Assembly (NCBI GenBank): GCA_008711295.1
Contig: VUYV01000124.1
Coordinates: 946,575-1,010,574 of the forward strand
Direction: 5' to 3'
Length of the DNA: 64,000 bases
Source of the DNA: Anarhynchus alexandrinus
Lineage: Eukaryota > Chordata > Aves > Charadriiformes > Charadriidae
Shown piece by piece: positions 1 through 10,215 of this stretch. The notes beneath the pieces were generated by a model, which made no database searches, was not told the DNA's origin, and was given only the letters and a program-made list of their open reading frames with translations. Each line of letters opens with the position of its first letter. The stretch's first letter is position 1. A program made the translations under genes and the position numbers.

Positions 1-332
1 TTCTCCTTTCTCTTAATCCTCTCCACTCCCCCCTCACCCCACACTAATTATCCAATCAACTCCTGTTTATTTCCAAGAGAACATGTTGATAAGCTTAAAA
101 AAAAATAAATCACTTTCATATCCGATCTTTTCATCATTTCCCTTTCTGGGACAGGAATAGCCTCTTCCTACATGTTTAAAATTACCAAGCACAGAATTTG
201 AGAACTGACACAGTGGGAATAACACATCTTTGAAAGCAAAATTTGACCTATGGGATTTGATTACAAGATCCTGAATTTTCACTGAAGATGGACTCTCTTT
301 ATCCTAAAGACTTAACAGTTTTCATAACATAC

Positions 333-435
333 CACAATTATTTTAAAATTGTTGGTTCCAGCAACAGAGGAATCCGGACTGTGAATTTCTATCTTCCTCC
401 TCTGCATGCAGTTCACTTTTAGTTCATGGACCAGC
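333..435 (-). CDS. DCAF4: DCAF4 coding exon, partial gene (fifth coding segment seen)
   Basis: This 103-nt exon is the most C-terminal part of DCAF4 inside the window. On the minus strand it follows a cttttacag acceptor at 436 and ends at a gtatgt donor below 333. It supplies the third base of an Arg codon split with the exon at 1664-1746, then 34 codons. The peptide contains LVHELKVNCMQRRKIEIHS and ends near NNFKIIV. That aligns with the human DCAF4 stretch I remember as LAHELRLSCMERKKVQIRS...FNLILAD, which precedes the WD40 propeller. The next exon should begin with the equivalent of ADTNS. I could not find it in bases 1-332, so the rest of the gene, roughly 60% of the usual ~495 residues, lies left of the window. 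Confidence 0.9.
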
Positions 436-929
436 CTGTAAAAGCAGGTGCAGGGGGTGGAAGGAGAAGAGAGAAGAATTCAGGTAAGCCTAGGTTTAAT
501 GCCAACAAAAAGAACTCTGGATAGAATATCCAGAACTGCTTCTCAATCACAGAAAATAAAATGCCTGAACAACTAGCATGCTGCAATTTCACTTAGATAA
601 CCCATGAATTTGTGCATCTTTCACATTCACGGCATTTCATCCTGTTATTTTGAACCCCGGCACATCTTCAGTACAACAACAACTTCGCAAGTCACTAACT
701 TGCCTTCTGCGCTGTTACTGAATCTGAGCGTAGCAATTCTAATAAGGGGCAGGGGGAATGGTCGCGTCAGTTGAAGAGCATTCATTGAAAGAAAAGCTGC
801 ACTGTATTCATAAAGCAAAATGTGGCAAACCATCACATACAGGAAAAAAAGTGTGAAGTTTTAAACTCCATTTATGTGAAATTAGGAAACCTCTTCTTCA
901 ACTGGATTTTCATCACTTGAATAATCTGA

Positions 930-934
930 TTATA
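930..934. repeat. Target-site duplication, left copy (TTATA)
   Basis: Five bases, TTATA, directly precede the LTR and are repeated exactly at 1514-1518 directly after its CA end. This fixes both ends of the insertion. Confidence 0.75.
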
Positions 935-1513
935 TATCATGGTTTCATCTGGGATAGAGCTTTCTTACTCGCAGCTGGTATAGTACTATGTTTTGTACTT
1001 GGGATGAGAATAGTGTTGAGAGTGCACTGGTGTTTTTTTGGTTGTTGCTAAGCAGTCAAGGCCATTTCTGCTCCTCGCACTGCCCCAACAGCGAGCAGGC
1101 TAGGACTGCATAAAAAGTTAAGAGGGGACACAGCTGGGACAGATGACTCCAATTGACCAAGGAGATATTCCGTGCCATATGATGTCATGCTCAGTATATA
1201 AAGGTGGGGGAAGAAGAAGGAAGGGGTGGACATTCAGAGTTATGGAGTTTTGTCTTCCGAAGTAACCGTTATGCACAATGGAGCCCTGCTTCCCTGCAGA
1301 TGGCTGAACACCTGCCTGCCGGAAGTAGTGAATGAATTCGCTGTTTTGTTTTGCTTGCATGTGTGGCTTTTGCTCTACCTATTAAACTGTATTCATATCA
1401 ACCCGCAAGTTTCTTCTCACTTCTACTCTTCCGATTCTCTCCCTCATCCCAAACTGGGGGAGTGAGCGAGTGGCTGCACAGTCCTAGTTGCCAGCTGGGG
1501 TTAAACCACGACA
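935..1513 (+). mobile_element. Solo LTR of an avian ERVL-like endogenous retrovirus
   Basis: The 579-bp element has standard LTR anatomy on the plus strand. It has a U3 with a TATATAAAG box at 1195-1203, a downstream R region, an ATTAAA poly(A) signal at 1381-1386, and a U5 ending ...ccacgaca at 1513. It closely resembles, from memory, abundant avian ERVL-type LTRs. The 5-bp direct repeat TTATA lies immediately outside both ends (930-934 and 1514-1518), as expected for a target-site duplication. The first bases read TA rather than TG, a single transition from the canonical end. No internal gag, pol or env sequence is next to it, so it is a recombined solo LTR. It lies antisense within a DCAF4 intron. 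Confidence 0.88.
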
Positions 1514-1518
1514 TTATA
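1514..1518. repeat. Target-site duplication, right copy (TTATA)
   Basis: The right-hand partner of the copy at 930-934. A 5-bp duplication fits ERVL-class integration better than the 6-bp duplication usual for ERVK. Confidence 0.75.
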
Positions 1519-1663
1519 AAAAGAATGTAACTTTTTTAATTGTAACTAATATGTCCCTCATCATCCTAAGTGGAACAGTAAGAAATGCAAAAAACCTGAC
1601 AGGAACAGTTGCACTAACAGCAGAACTTGGTATTGCAAACAGAAGACAAGTCAAATCATGTAC

Positions 1664-1746
1664 CTGCAATAACTTGTGGAGCTGAGCAAACCCAGCTGCC
1701 TTTTCTGTAACAGCATAGATGAGTTCAGTCCAGCCCGTGTTGTTTT
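1664..1746 (-). CDS. DCAF4: DCAF4 coding exon (fourth coding segment)
   Basis: An 83-nt exon lies between a cccttccag acceptor (just above 1746) and a CAG|gtacat donor (just below 1664). It starts in phase 0 after the KQKK end of the previous exon and ends two bases into an Arg codon completed by the next exon. The peptide runs KTTRAGLNSSMLLQKRQLG and then LLSSTSYC. It aligns with human DCAF4 [22 protein letters not shown] (from memory). A second open frame through the same exon is not the coding one, because only this frame joins its neighbours and resembles the family. This segment joins the charged linker to the pre-propeller helices. The intron downstream (436-1663) carries a solo LTR. 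Confidence 0.9.
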
Positions 1747-3219
1747 CTGGAAGGGAGTAACATGAAAGTTAACTCAGTTATTTGCTTGTTTACAACTCAA
1801 ACACGGCTGTGGGTCTTAGGTGTTTGAGATACTGAGGTAAATTTTTCCTCTAGCCTGCATAGATTAAAGTTTTCAGAATGTCTATAAAACACATTCCAGC
1901 ACCATCTCTCTGGTCTATTACAGTAAATAGACAAGAAAGAGACAAGAATATATTCCCAAAATGTGGTGTGCTTCTATAAATACAAAATTGGACAAAAAAC
2001 CCACCCCAAAACAATAGCTGTTGTTTTTGCTTGACATAATCAGCAGTGCCAACTTGAGGTGTGAAGTCACCTCCTAGTTTCACTATAACACCTTAAGTTA
2101 TTATACAGCAAAATTTTCTATCACAACAAGACTGCTATTAACTACGCAGTTTTACTGCTGCACTAAACTACTTTTCCATTCATCATTTTTTAAAATGTCA
2201 CATGAACACCTTCTGGGGAGACTAAGGATAGAGTACTTTGCAGAGTTACGAACCAAGAAATCTTTTTGATAACGGCCTGACAAAGCAAGTGTTTAACAGT
2301 CAAAATGTTCTTATCTGGGAGCCTAATTCAGATGTCTCATTCAATAGCCAGATTTTGAGAAGAGATATATATCCACAGTTCCCATTTACAGCAACATGGC
2401 CAGCAGCTGTTTGGTATCTATGAAACCTAAACTGCTCATGGAAACAGCTAAAACAACAACAACAAAAAAACCAAAACAAAACCAACAGCAGCAGTTTCAC
2501 AGTGAAGACTGAAGAGCTGAATACGTAGTTGAAGTAAGAAATTCATTACCTAAGGTGAAAAATATTGTTCACTTCTTCCAAATGACAGCACATTTAAGCT
2601 GAGCTGTGATTTGTGAAGTTATAAGACATGGCTTTCGGGTAATTAAAAAACATCCTTGTTACATATTTCACCCAGATTACCAATATGCAGCATCAGCATT
2701 AACTCTGCTGTAACACTTTATGATGCAAAGCATACAGGCTTTCCAGGCATAAACATAAGACTCGCCTTAATTTTACCTGTCCAAAAATATTCTTCATGAA
2801 AAAGCTGTTTCCACAAAATATCATTAGTATTGTTTCTTCAGGGTCCAGGAATATGACCAATACATTTATTAAACATTGGGAAAATTTAAAATCAAGACCC
2901 CACTTTGCTAATTCAAGGCAGGGATTTGAAACCTGGCATCCAATGTCCTGACTCAAGTGTAACTGTTGGACAATCTGCAATTCTGAGCACAGTTCTTGTC
3001 TCTTTACAAGTTTTTTGTTTGTAATGACTCGCTTTCAATCTTGTGTGGAACAGCCAAACAAAAGGCTTCAAGGACTATAAATGCTCAGCAAAAAGAAATT
3101 TTAATTTCTTCAGACAGCTTAGGGAACCGTACCAAAGTCAGAATTGAAAGGCTTTATCTTATAATCTGTCCTGGGCCAGAGCACAATAAAACCTAATTGC
3201 AATCTTTTTGAGAATGTAC
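1747..3219 (-). other. DCAF4: DCAF4 intron
   Basis: This is the intron between the conserved LPGFYYD exon and the exon at 1664-1746. It begins with gtacat (minus strand) and ends cccttccag. The sequence is AT-rich unique DNA with a short CAA-rich stretch near 2452-2492. I see no additional exon or recognisable transposon. Confidence 0.75.
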
Positions 3220-3377
3220 CTTTTTTTGTTTTTCTTCCTCTTCTAAGAGTCTCAGTCTTTCGCATTCCATCGCCTTGTACTGAATGCTCTCCTTGGTGAG
3301 TGGGTTGTAGTTATTATGTCCAGGCAGTAGGCGAAAATAGCGGTTCTTTTCTGAGTCATAGTAAAATCCTGGCAGTT
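3220..3377 (-). CDS. DCAF4: DCAF4 coding exon (third coding segment, conserved LPGFYYD block)
   Basis: A 158-nt exon with a T-rich tract and ccctaag acceptor above 3377, and an AAG|gtacat donor below 3220. Its first two bases finish a Glu codon begun in the upstream exon. The next 52 codons contain LPGFYYDSEKNRYFRLLPG, then NPLTKESIQYKAMECERLRL, and a lysine/glutamate-rich end. This is the most conserved N-terminal block of DCAF4/WDR21 proteins; the human version I remember is ELPGFYFDPEKKRYFRLLPGH. It is the strongest single piece of evidence for the gene identity. The charged end is probably helical. No frameshift or stop is present. Confidence 0.95.
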
Positions 3378-5111
3378 CTTAGGGAAAAAAAAAAAAAGTT
3401 GCAAAACCCAGGTAAAATCAGATGGACAACTAAGTTTTTTATTGCTCTTTGACATCCCACATGTTCCTGGGAAGGTCAGAGTCATGAGGCTCAAAGCTTT
3501 TGCTCCCAGCAGGTCCCAAACATGATACAGACTAGAAATAGATGACAGCCATTTAAAGGAAAAAAAATAAAAATGCAGTGCCATTACACAGGTACAGAAA
3601 GGATGTCACCACTGACCAAGATGAAATTCAGACAGATCAGAGAAGCAGACAGGAAAGGTTTTGCTGCAGAACAAAAGTGACCTTTCTTCATAAAACAATC
3701 ATGAGGGGACACTCTTGGTTAAAAGACTAGGTAGGGCAGTCCCAAACAAAAATAAAAATTGAAATGAGGTTTCACCCAAAACAAAATAAAGTGATTCACT
3801 TCCCAGAACAAGCCACCTTTTCTTCAAAATATAGGAGAGATTTAGATACAATCAAGAGTACATTTGGTCAATACACAGAGGCTCCTTCCAAAGATAAACT
3901 TGGATGAGAGAAACATTCAATTTTAGTGCTTCATTGCCCGGGTAAATTCACAGAGGCAGACAGGTAAAATACTTTGACAGATTCATAATGGTACATTGTC
4001 TCAAGACAAAGAATTTTATTCTGAAGAGGTCAGTGTTAACATCTTCATTTCAAGAGTTTTTATTTAAACCTTTATCTACTACTAGAAATTGCATTTTAAG
4101 TAACCTCTTTTTGCTGCTGCTTACAATTCAGCTCCTTGTCAGCATCTTTTAGGTTTCAACTTCACAACAAGTGACCAAGATTTATTCAGGTCAACAAAAA
4201 TACAAAGTTAGTGAACGAATCAGTAAGGTTCATAAAAGCACACTGCATTTAGCATACAGAATCTAATTACACAGCAATAAATGTTTGGCAGGATCCATCT
4301 CCTAACATGCTCACAACCTCTTAAACACAAAAGGATGACATACAAAAAAGGGTCCCTTTCAACTCTGGCTTTGTCTGTTGTTAAGAGGTTAGAGTCAGTG
4401 GTGTTTCAGGACTCTCCTGTTGTAGAGGAATAGATGTTCCCACAGGCTTAGTTTTTGCTAAGGTTGTTTAATGAGTCAGGAGACCAGAATGCAAATGGGA
4501 CAGCTTCCTCAACAGCACTGCTACTGCATCAAGTCTGGTTTCACCAGTCGACTCCCTGATCACAAACATTTAGCCAGAGTACATTTCTTGCAGACTACAA
4601 AATACACTGAAGGCATAAAGAGAGACCATTTCCCCACCCCACCCCTGAAGTGGTGGATCATTGTGTCTTTTAAAATACCAAATAACTGGATGCAAGTTAC
4701 ATTTTTTTATATGCTCTCTTATTTTCTTTACTTATTTAATGTTTCTATTGAAAGAAGTATTTTATAACATCTTCAGTACATATGAAAAAAGAAACAAAGT
4801 TCATTTTCTTCCCAAAGCAACACTTCTGGAGGGAAAAACAGAATTATATTTTTTCAGTTTCTATCAGCTTGGCTAATCACACAAGTTTTTAAAACATGAG
4901 AAGCACCTGTGGACCTGAAAGTGCAACTGGCCCTGCTCTCTAGATGCTCACTTACTACATCTTTTTCTATCACCCCATGTTACTTTTCTCTACAAACTTT
5001 ACTGATTATATGCTTCCTGTAACACCATACTGTTAACACAGCTACTACTACTTTTTTTCATACAGTCAGCATACAGACACTGATTTTTGACCCATAAACA
5101 TGGTCCCTTAC
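3378..5111 (-). other. DCAF4: DCAF4 intron
   Basis: The intron between the Ser/Pro-rich exon and the LPGFYYD exon has a gtaagg donor and a polypyrimidine tract with a T run immediately before the ccctaag acceptor. No repeat family is recognisable. The small open frames here (for example 4471-4767 plus) show no family similarity. Confidence 0.75.
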
Positions 5112-5209
5112 CTGGTACTACAGAGTTCTGCGTTAAACTGGATGAAGAAGGATCTTCACTGCTACTGGGGCCTGCATTCACTGGGGTCTGTGGTTCCTCC
5201 TGTTCTGGC
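5112..5209 (-). CDS. DCAF4: DCAF4 coding exon (second coding segment, Ser/Pro-rich linker)
   Basis: A 98-nt exon between a T-rich tttag acceptor above 5209 and a CCAG|gtaagg donor below 5112. Its first base completes an Arg codon begun in the start exon. Then come 32 codons, PEQEEPQTPVNAGPSSSEDP onward through a serine run to NSVVP, and one base that opens the Glu codon of the next exon. The residues are low complexity and predicted disordered. In human DCAF4 the corresponding region is also Ser/Gly/Thr-rich and ends SSVPELPGF, matching the junction here. The upstream intron has an unusual GC donor (see findings). Confidence 0.88.
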
Positions 5210-6851
5210 CTAAAAAAATAGCACTGCCTTCAAAACAGGTTCACAATTGTCCTACACACCTTTCCCACAAAGAATCTATAAAGTAGCTTGTTATTGACAT
5301 TAATGGAGTCCAATTTTGCAGGGCTGTGATAAGCATACCATACACTAAACTATGAAAAGTAAACAGTAGAAATATTCAGCTTAAAAAAACCTCTCAAAAA
5401 CATTAGAGATCCCAACATCCTAAAAGCCTTTATTACTTGCTAAAACATTAGAGGTGGCTGCTGATTCTGCAAGTGCCTTTAACTCTTCAGCAAGAGATTA
5501 ATTCTGGGCATTTTACCATACTCCCTGATTAAAAGAAAAGCCCAACCTTGAAAGCATGTAAGTCTTCACAGCATAAAGCAAGAGACAGTGTGGGTAAAAC
5601 ACTGATGTCAGATCAGAAATATTTTGCCAATCTCTTCACAACAAGAATTTCATCGATGAGGTTCAGAAACATGCAAAATAAACAAAAGTTTAATAAAAAG
5701 TCCAAAAAAAGAAAAGCATCTGCTTTTGTAATAACCATCACAGTTGACAGGGTAACTGCAGCTTTCTTCTTTTTGAATTAATTTCAATGGGCACATTCAG
5801 TACCGATGAGCAAAATTCCACTGGGATGTTTTCTGAATCACCCATACAATTCTCATTTTTTAAGACAGGTCTTATTACGCGTCATCCTAAAAGCATTAGG
5901 CCAAGATATTCTGCAAGAGTCATAATTTATTGACAAAGTGACAAAGAAATTCTAGTTCTAATACCAGCTCTACTGCTGTTTGATTATATAACTTTAAAAA
6001 CAGTTAACCAATCTACAAGGGGAAAAAACACCCCACACCAAACCCAAGCACTCCAATTTAAAGCTTTTTAATAAAATACTTTTCATGATATATTCACTGA
6101 ATTATGGTCCATTTCCATTTCTAACTTTTCTTACACAAATACAACTAATGGGACAACTCATACATAAAGGTATGTGTCTCCTTCTCTAAAAATATATTTT
6201 AAAAAATGCTTAGAGCATTAAAGCAAAGGATTGGCCTCTTTTATTCCTATAAGAGGCACTAAGGAGAGAACATGGGAAAGAAAGAGAGCCATAAGAATAG
6301 CTCAAACATGGGCAAGTATACATTCAAACGTGTAAAATGTACTTTGCTGAAAGAATCAGTTTTCAAGGCAGTGGATTACTCCTGAGCACTTGTTTCAGTT
6401 TCCTGATTTGGTAGATGTGGTATTATTACCACATTACTTAACATGCTTTCAAACTTTCAGGAAAATCCTTTAATGACAGTTTTTATGCTAGTAGACGCTA
6501 AGGCATAAAATAAATGGGTAGGTGGAATGAAGTACTTACAAACAGTTTTCTTCCCTAAACTACCTTTGCATATTGATGAAGAGTTTACAGATGATCAGGC
6601 ACACTTGCAAGGACTATCTCATGGAACCACATCTCAGTTTAAAATCAATATGAAGTTGTGAACATATGATAAATTTCCAGAAATCAATGCAATTCCACTC
6701 CCACTAGGGATGACAGATACACCAGAAGTACTGCCTACTAGATTTTTAGACGGCAACCCTCCCACTTCCAGCCAGCCACCATTCTGCAAATTTAATTAGG
6801 CATAAGATCTAACAGCTTAACCCATGCTAAGCACAAGCTGCATATACTTGC
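5210..6851 (-). other. DCAF4: DCAF4 GC-AG intron
   Basis: On the minus strand this intron starts gcaagtat instead of GT and ends tttttttag. The surrounding exon phases (2 nt + 1 nt = an Arg codon) support this boundary. The interior is unique AT-rich sequence with no recognisable element. Confidence 0.78.
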
Positions 6852-6961
6852 CTTTCAGTACAGCTATTGTGATTGGGTCTTCTGTACCGATGGGAACGGT
6901 AGCTGTGCTTGCGATTGCTCCATCCATGCTTTTCTTTGCCTCTCCTATAACTTCTCTTCAT
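6852..6961 (-). CDS. DCAF4: DCAF4 start-codon exon (DDB1- and CUL4-associated factor 4, N-terminus)
   Basis: DCAF4 is a WD40-repeat protein that acts as a substrate receptor for CUL4-DDB1 (CRL4) ubiquitin ligases. This exon begins at a ttgctttatag acceptor just above 6967, has 6 nt of 5'UTR, and starts translation at the ATG at 6961-6959. It encodes 36 codons plus two bases: MKRSYRRGKEKHGW, then a basic Arg/His/Ser-rich tail ending near NSCTE. Human DCAF4 starts with a similarly basic MNKSRWQSRRRHGRRSH stretch (from memory). The five exons give about 184 residues up to the window edge. The exon ends at CTGAAAG|gcaagt, a GC donor required by phase, because the nearby GT would put the next exon out of frame. 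An upstream untranslated exon in the CpG island is inferred. Confidence 0.88.
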
Positions 6962-6967
6962 TTCTAC

Positions 6968-7824
6968 CTATAAAGCAAACACACACACATACTTCAATGC
7001 TACCTGCCTGGAAAAGTCCAACATATAAGACAGTCTCTTAACACGGCCTCTTTTCAACCAGTTTCAAATAGCTTCGCAGTGTCCTACAGATCAAAACTGA
7101 GGCGGCACGTTGAGGAAAATAAATTACTTTTCAAGAGAAACAGTTTCAAGTCCAAACGGCATCAGAACTTAAAGAAAAGAAAGGCAGAACGGCACCATCG
7201 GCCATTTGAAGGCAGGCTGAAACAGGCACGGTAGGGTGCTGACCACCTCCGGCACACAGCGCTAATAACGCTCCTCTTGCTAAATTCTCACGTGCGCAGG
7301 GCGGAGAAGTCCCACGGGCGAGCTGAAGCCCAGGCGTTAGCAACCGCCAGCTTTCCGGCGCGATACGCTTCCTTCCGAGCCAGAGGGGCTCTCTCAACAC
7401 GGGGGCAAACCTTAGCGACCAACGGCGGCCTGCCCGCCTCCGCCTCCGCCGCGGGCCCGGGCCCAGGCCCCGCGCAGAGAGGGGAGGGGAGTACGAAGGG
7501 GACGAGGGACACGGCGGTACGAGCAGGCGGCCGGCGGTAACCTGCCGTAGGGGCCCTCCTCTCCACACGGCAGTCAGGCCGGACTGGACCGGACCAGCGG
7601 GCCGACACCCCCAGCCACGGCTCTGTGAGCCACCAGGCCCGCTGACCTCCCGCAGTACAGGGGCTTCCTCGCTCCTGCCGACTTCCCTGCTGGGCCGGGA
7701 CCAGCTCTACGGCTCGGCTTCGCTCGCCCCACCGCGCTAAAGCTAAAAACCCTTGAGGCAGAGGCGCCGCCACGATCCGGCCTCCTCCCCCGCCGCCGCC
7801 TACCCCAGACCGCCCGTCCCTCAC
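6968..7824 (-). other. DCAF4: Inferred first intron of DCAF4 (5'UTR intron)
   Basis: The start-codon exon has an acceptor only 6 nt before the ATG, so an untranslated exon must lie upstream. The best donor in the CpG island on the minus strand is CG|GTGAGG, with the last exon base at 7825. Weaker candidates are a CAG|gttacc near 7540 and others. The left part has a short (CA)n run near 6977-6990. Confidence 0.45.
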
Positions 7825-8290
7825 CGACACCGTCCCCGGCGCCGGCCCTCGCCGCTTCCACTCTGCTGCCAAGGCTCCGCCCACACTCCGATGGGCGCGC
7901 CTGATTGGCCCTCACCCGCGCCTGCCGCTTGAAGGACAGCTCACTCACCAAACAGCGGAAGGCTGCAGCCGGCGCGTGCGCCCTGCGGGAGGGTGGGGCT
8001 ACCGTGGCGGGTGGCGGGGAGGGTCAGCGGTTGAGCCCTGTGAGGGGGGAACGGTTGTTTCCTTCGGGAGTTGGGGTGGAAGGCCGCGAGGGGCCGGGGG
8101 GGAAGGAGGCAGAGATGAGTGTTTCGGGGAGGTGGGGGTCACTGAAGGGGTACCGCGGCTTCCTCCTTCGGGTGCCCGGTCGGTTAAAGGCCGTCCTTTG
8201 GCTTTGGGGAGGTGGAAGCTGTTACAGCCTTGCCGAATTTCTCCAGCGTTTAGAAGAGAGCGGTGGCTGTGAGGTGACCCTCCCAGCTGA
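7250..8290 (-). promoter_or_regulatory. DCAF4: DCAF4 CpG-island promoter, probably bidirectional
   Basis: CpG density rises sharply from about 7,250 to about 8,290, between AT-rich flanks. A CCAAT box (minus strand; ATTGG at 7904-7908 on plus) lies next to a GC box (GGGCGG on minus, 7876-7881). This is an orderly promoter for transcription towards lower coordinates, with a start expected around 7,830-7,870 and a GTGAGG donor at 7824. There is no TATA box. Such islands commonly also fire outward, so a divergent plus-strand noncoding transcript is possible. The long GC-rich open frames on both strands show no protein similarity and are treated as chance. Confidence 0.75.
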
Positions 8291-8299
8291 GGCGTCTTG

Positions 8300-9612
8300 A
8301 TGCTTAAATCATTTTTGAGCCTTCTGCTGCTGGGCAACGAATAGATACTGAGGCGTTAGTGCTAGGGCAGCATTGGGAAGCATGCAGCAAATGGACAAGG
8401 TGGGAGGAAGAAGTTGGGGCTGCAGCAGTCGGTAGCGGGAAGAGCTCAGCACTCCTCAGTCCCTCAGCAAAAGCAACAAGATCTTTTAGCCATCTTTTAG
8501 CCCTCATTGTAAGAAACCTCACCTCTTTTCGATCTTTTGCTAGAGGTGTCCTTGAGATGGCTTTGTGTAGTGGTCTTCCTCACCCCCTCCTGGCTTACAC
8601 AGCATCTAGGAGTTAAAAAATTACACGTGTGGTACAAATGTTTATTCCTCTAATGGATGATTAAGGTTATAGCAAAACATGAGCTATAGTTCACAATAAA
8701 AATGTGGAAAACCAGGGTTTTGTCCTTTTGCCTTCGAAAAAGTTAGGGTTTTCAAAATCACTTTAATAATATTAAATAAGAAAATGCCAGTACTGGGAAA
8801 ATAGGCAATGGATTTTTAATTGTTCCTTTGAATGACCTTGCACAAGTTTGGTGCGGATACTTGGCAGGAGACTAATTTTGGGGAGATATTTTGTTTTGTC
8901 TCTCACTTGCTTGGACTGTCTTTTAAATTCAAAATGCACAGAGTTAAAAATAGCCCAGGATAGTTTGCCTTTAAGGATATGAACAGCCGGAGAATTCACC
9001 TGCAGCTTGTATAGTTTGTGAGCTGTTTCTTTGTCTTTACAAGGCACACCACCACCATGGTCTAATTCTAAGGCATTTTTCACTGATTGGGCCTGTTTCT
9101 CATAGTGGTTTAGTGATACTGATCTTTAGCTTCCACAAGATAATTTTGAACTTTAGTACAGTAACAGAAGAGTAAAAGTGCCTATAGAAAGCTGCATCAG
9201 CAGCCCTTTCTGTGAACTTCTTAACATCTGAAGTTATTAATGATGTCACTGGCATAGACTGTATTCAAAATGATGGTTTATATGGTATTGGTACTTGGTG
9301 ATCTGCATGTAAATTTGAAGCTGATACATCTATGGACAGGATTCTAGGTAAAGTTTTTTTCCTCTTATTTGCTGGCTCATAGGTAGTAATTCAGAACGTC
9401 TAATGTTTTACAAGTGATGTTATACTCTGCTTCTTTCGTTGGCTTTGTTTCATCTTTTTAATTTCTGATGCTAGTGAGCAACGTTTCAGGTTCTGTGAGC
9501 AATAAGCTGCTTGTAAGCTGTGGGTTTGACTGCGCTGAAATAGAATTACCATTGGGGAAGAAGTATGTTAAATAATTTGTTTTCTCACTTGTATTGCATA
9601 TACTTACTATGG
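8300..9612. other. Intergenic, nothing recognised
   Basis: AT-rich unique sequence between the DCAF4 island and the first CR1 fossil. I see no gene, RNA or repeat family. Confidence 0.5.
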
Positions 9613-10215
9613 AAATTCATAGACAAGAATAGACTGGAAGATATTTCAGAGATCACTGGTTTTCCATGTACATATGTATGTATTTAAATGAAACATACAA
9701 ATATATAAATAAAGTACACCCATCACCCCTACATTGTTCCTTAGCAATTGTTTGTCTAACCTCTTCCTAAAGCCTTTTGGTTTGGTTTATTCTGATTATT
9801 TTGTTGTATCTCTCACTGAAAGATTTTCTGATATGTTACCTGAATGCTTATTGCGGCACTTTAAAACGATTACTGCTATTCCTTCTGCCTTCTGTGGATA
9901 CAGAGAACAATTTATTACCTTGTTCTCTGCAACCATATTACATATTTTAGCATTGGTAATGCTGTCCCACTTGAGTCTTTAGCTACTCTTTAATCTAGAG
10001 AAAAAGAATGCCAGTTTGCTCGGATATTACGGATGACAACTTTTAGCTTTGATGATTCTTGCTTCCTTTTTGGACCCTTTCCATGGGGAACACATATTTC
10101 CTTCAAGTGTGTTCCCAAAAACTGGATATACCACTACTCAGCTGAGGCCTTCCTAGTGCTGAGTGTGTTTTGCAGGCTGTACTCACATTTGAGAGTTGTA
10201 TGGTGTTTTACAGCT
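9613..10215 (-). mobile_element. Ancient CR1-type LINE 3' fragment
   Basis: In antisense orientation the segment follows the common amniote CR1 3' UTR/ORF2 end in order. It runs from 'tggaagatatttcagagatcac' at the 3' end through 'tctaacctcttcctaaagcc', 'gagaacaatttattaccttg', 'gatgattcttgcttcc' and 'aaaactggatat...actcagctgaggcctt'. It is heavily diverged and interrupted by a short AT-rich expansion near 9,665-9,720. The element is 5' truncated, as usual for CR1. No coding capacity remains. Confidence 0.75.

Larger units (their letters stand above)
436..1663 (-). other. DCAF4: DCAF4 intron containing a solo LTR
   Basis: This intron lies between the exons at 1664-1746 and 333-435. Almost half of it is the LTR at 935-1513, inserted in the opposite orientation to the gene. 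The remaining sequence (436-929 and 1519-1663) shows nothing recognisable. The open frame at 645-836 (minus) does not resemble DCAF4. Confidence 0.8.

Noticed and set aside
67..282. Minus-strand frame considered as the next DCAF4 exon
   Set aside because: Its residues do not match the expected ADTNS...LFTVNDVKVG continuation, and the splice signals around it are poor.
645..836. Minus-strand frame considered as a DCAF4 exon
   Set aside because: No similarity to the family in any frame. The exons at 1664-1746 and 333-435 already join directly in phase.
6845..6850. GT donor alternative for the DCAF4 start-codon exon (AGGCAA|gtatat)
   Set aside because: It would leave phase 0 and translate the next exon out of frame into an early stop. 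The GC donor restores the known protein.
7146..7951. Long GC-rich open frames on both strands in the DCAF4 island (up to 198 codons)
   Set aside because: CpG islands lack stop-rich AT triplets, so such frames arise freely. Residues are Arg/Gly/Pro/Ala-rich with no family similarity, and the real DCAF4 frame starts at 6961.
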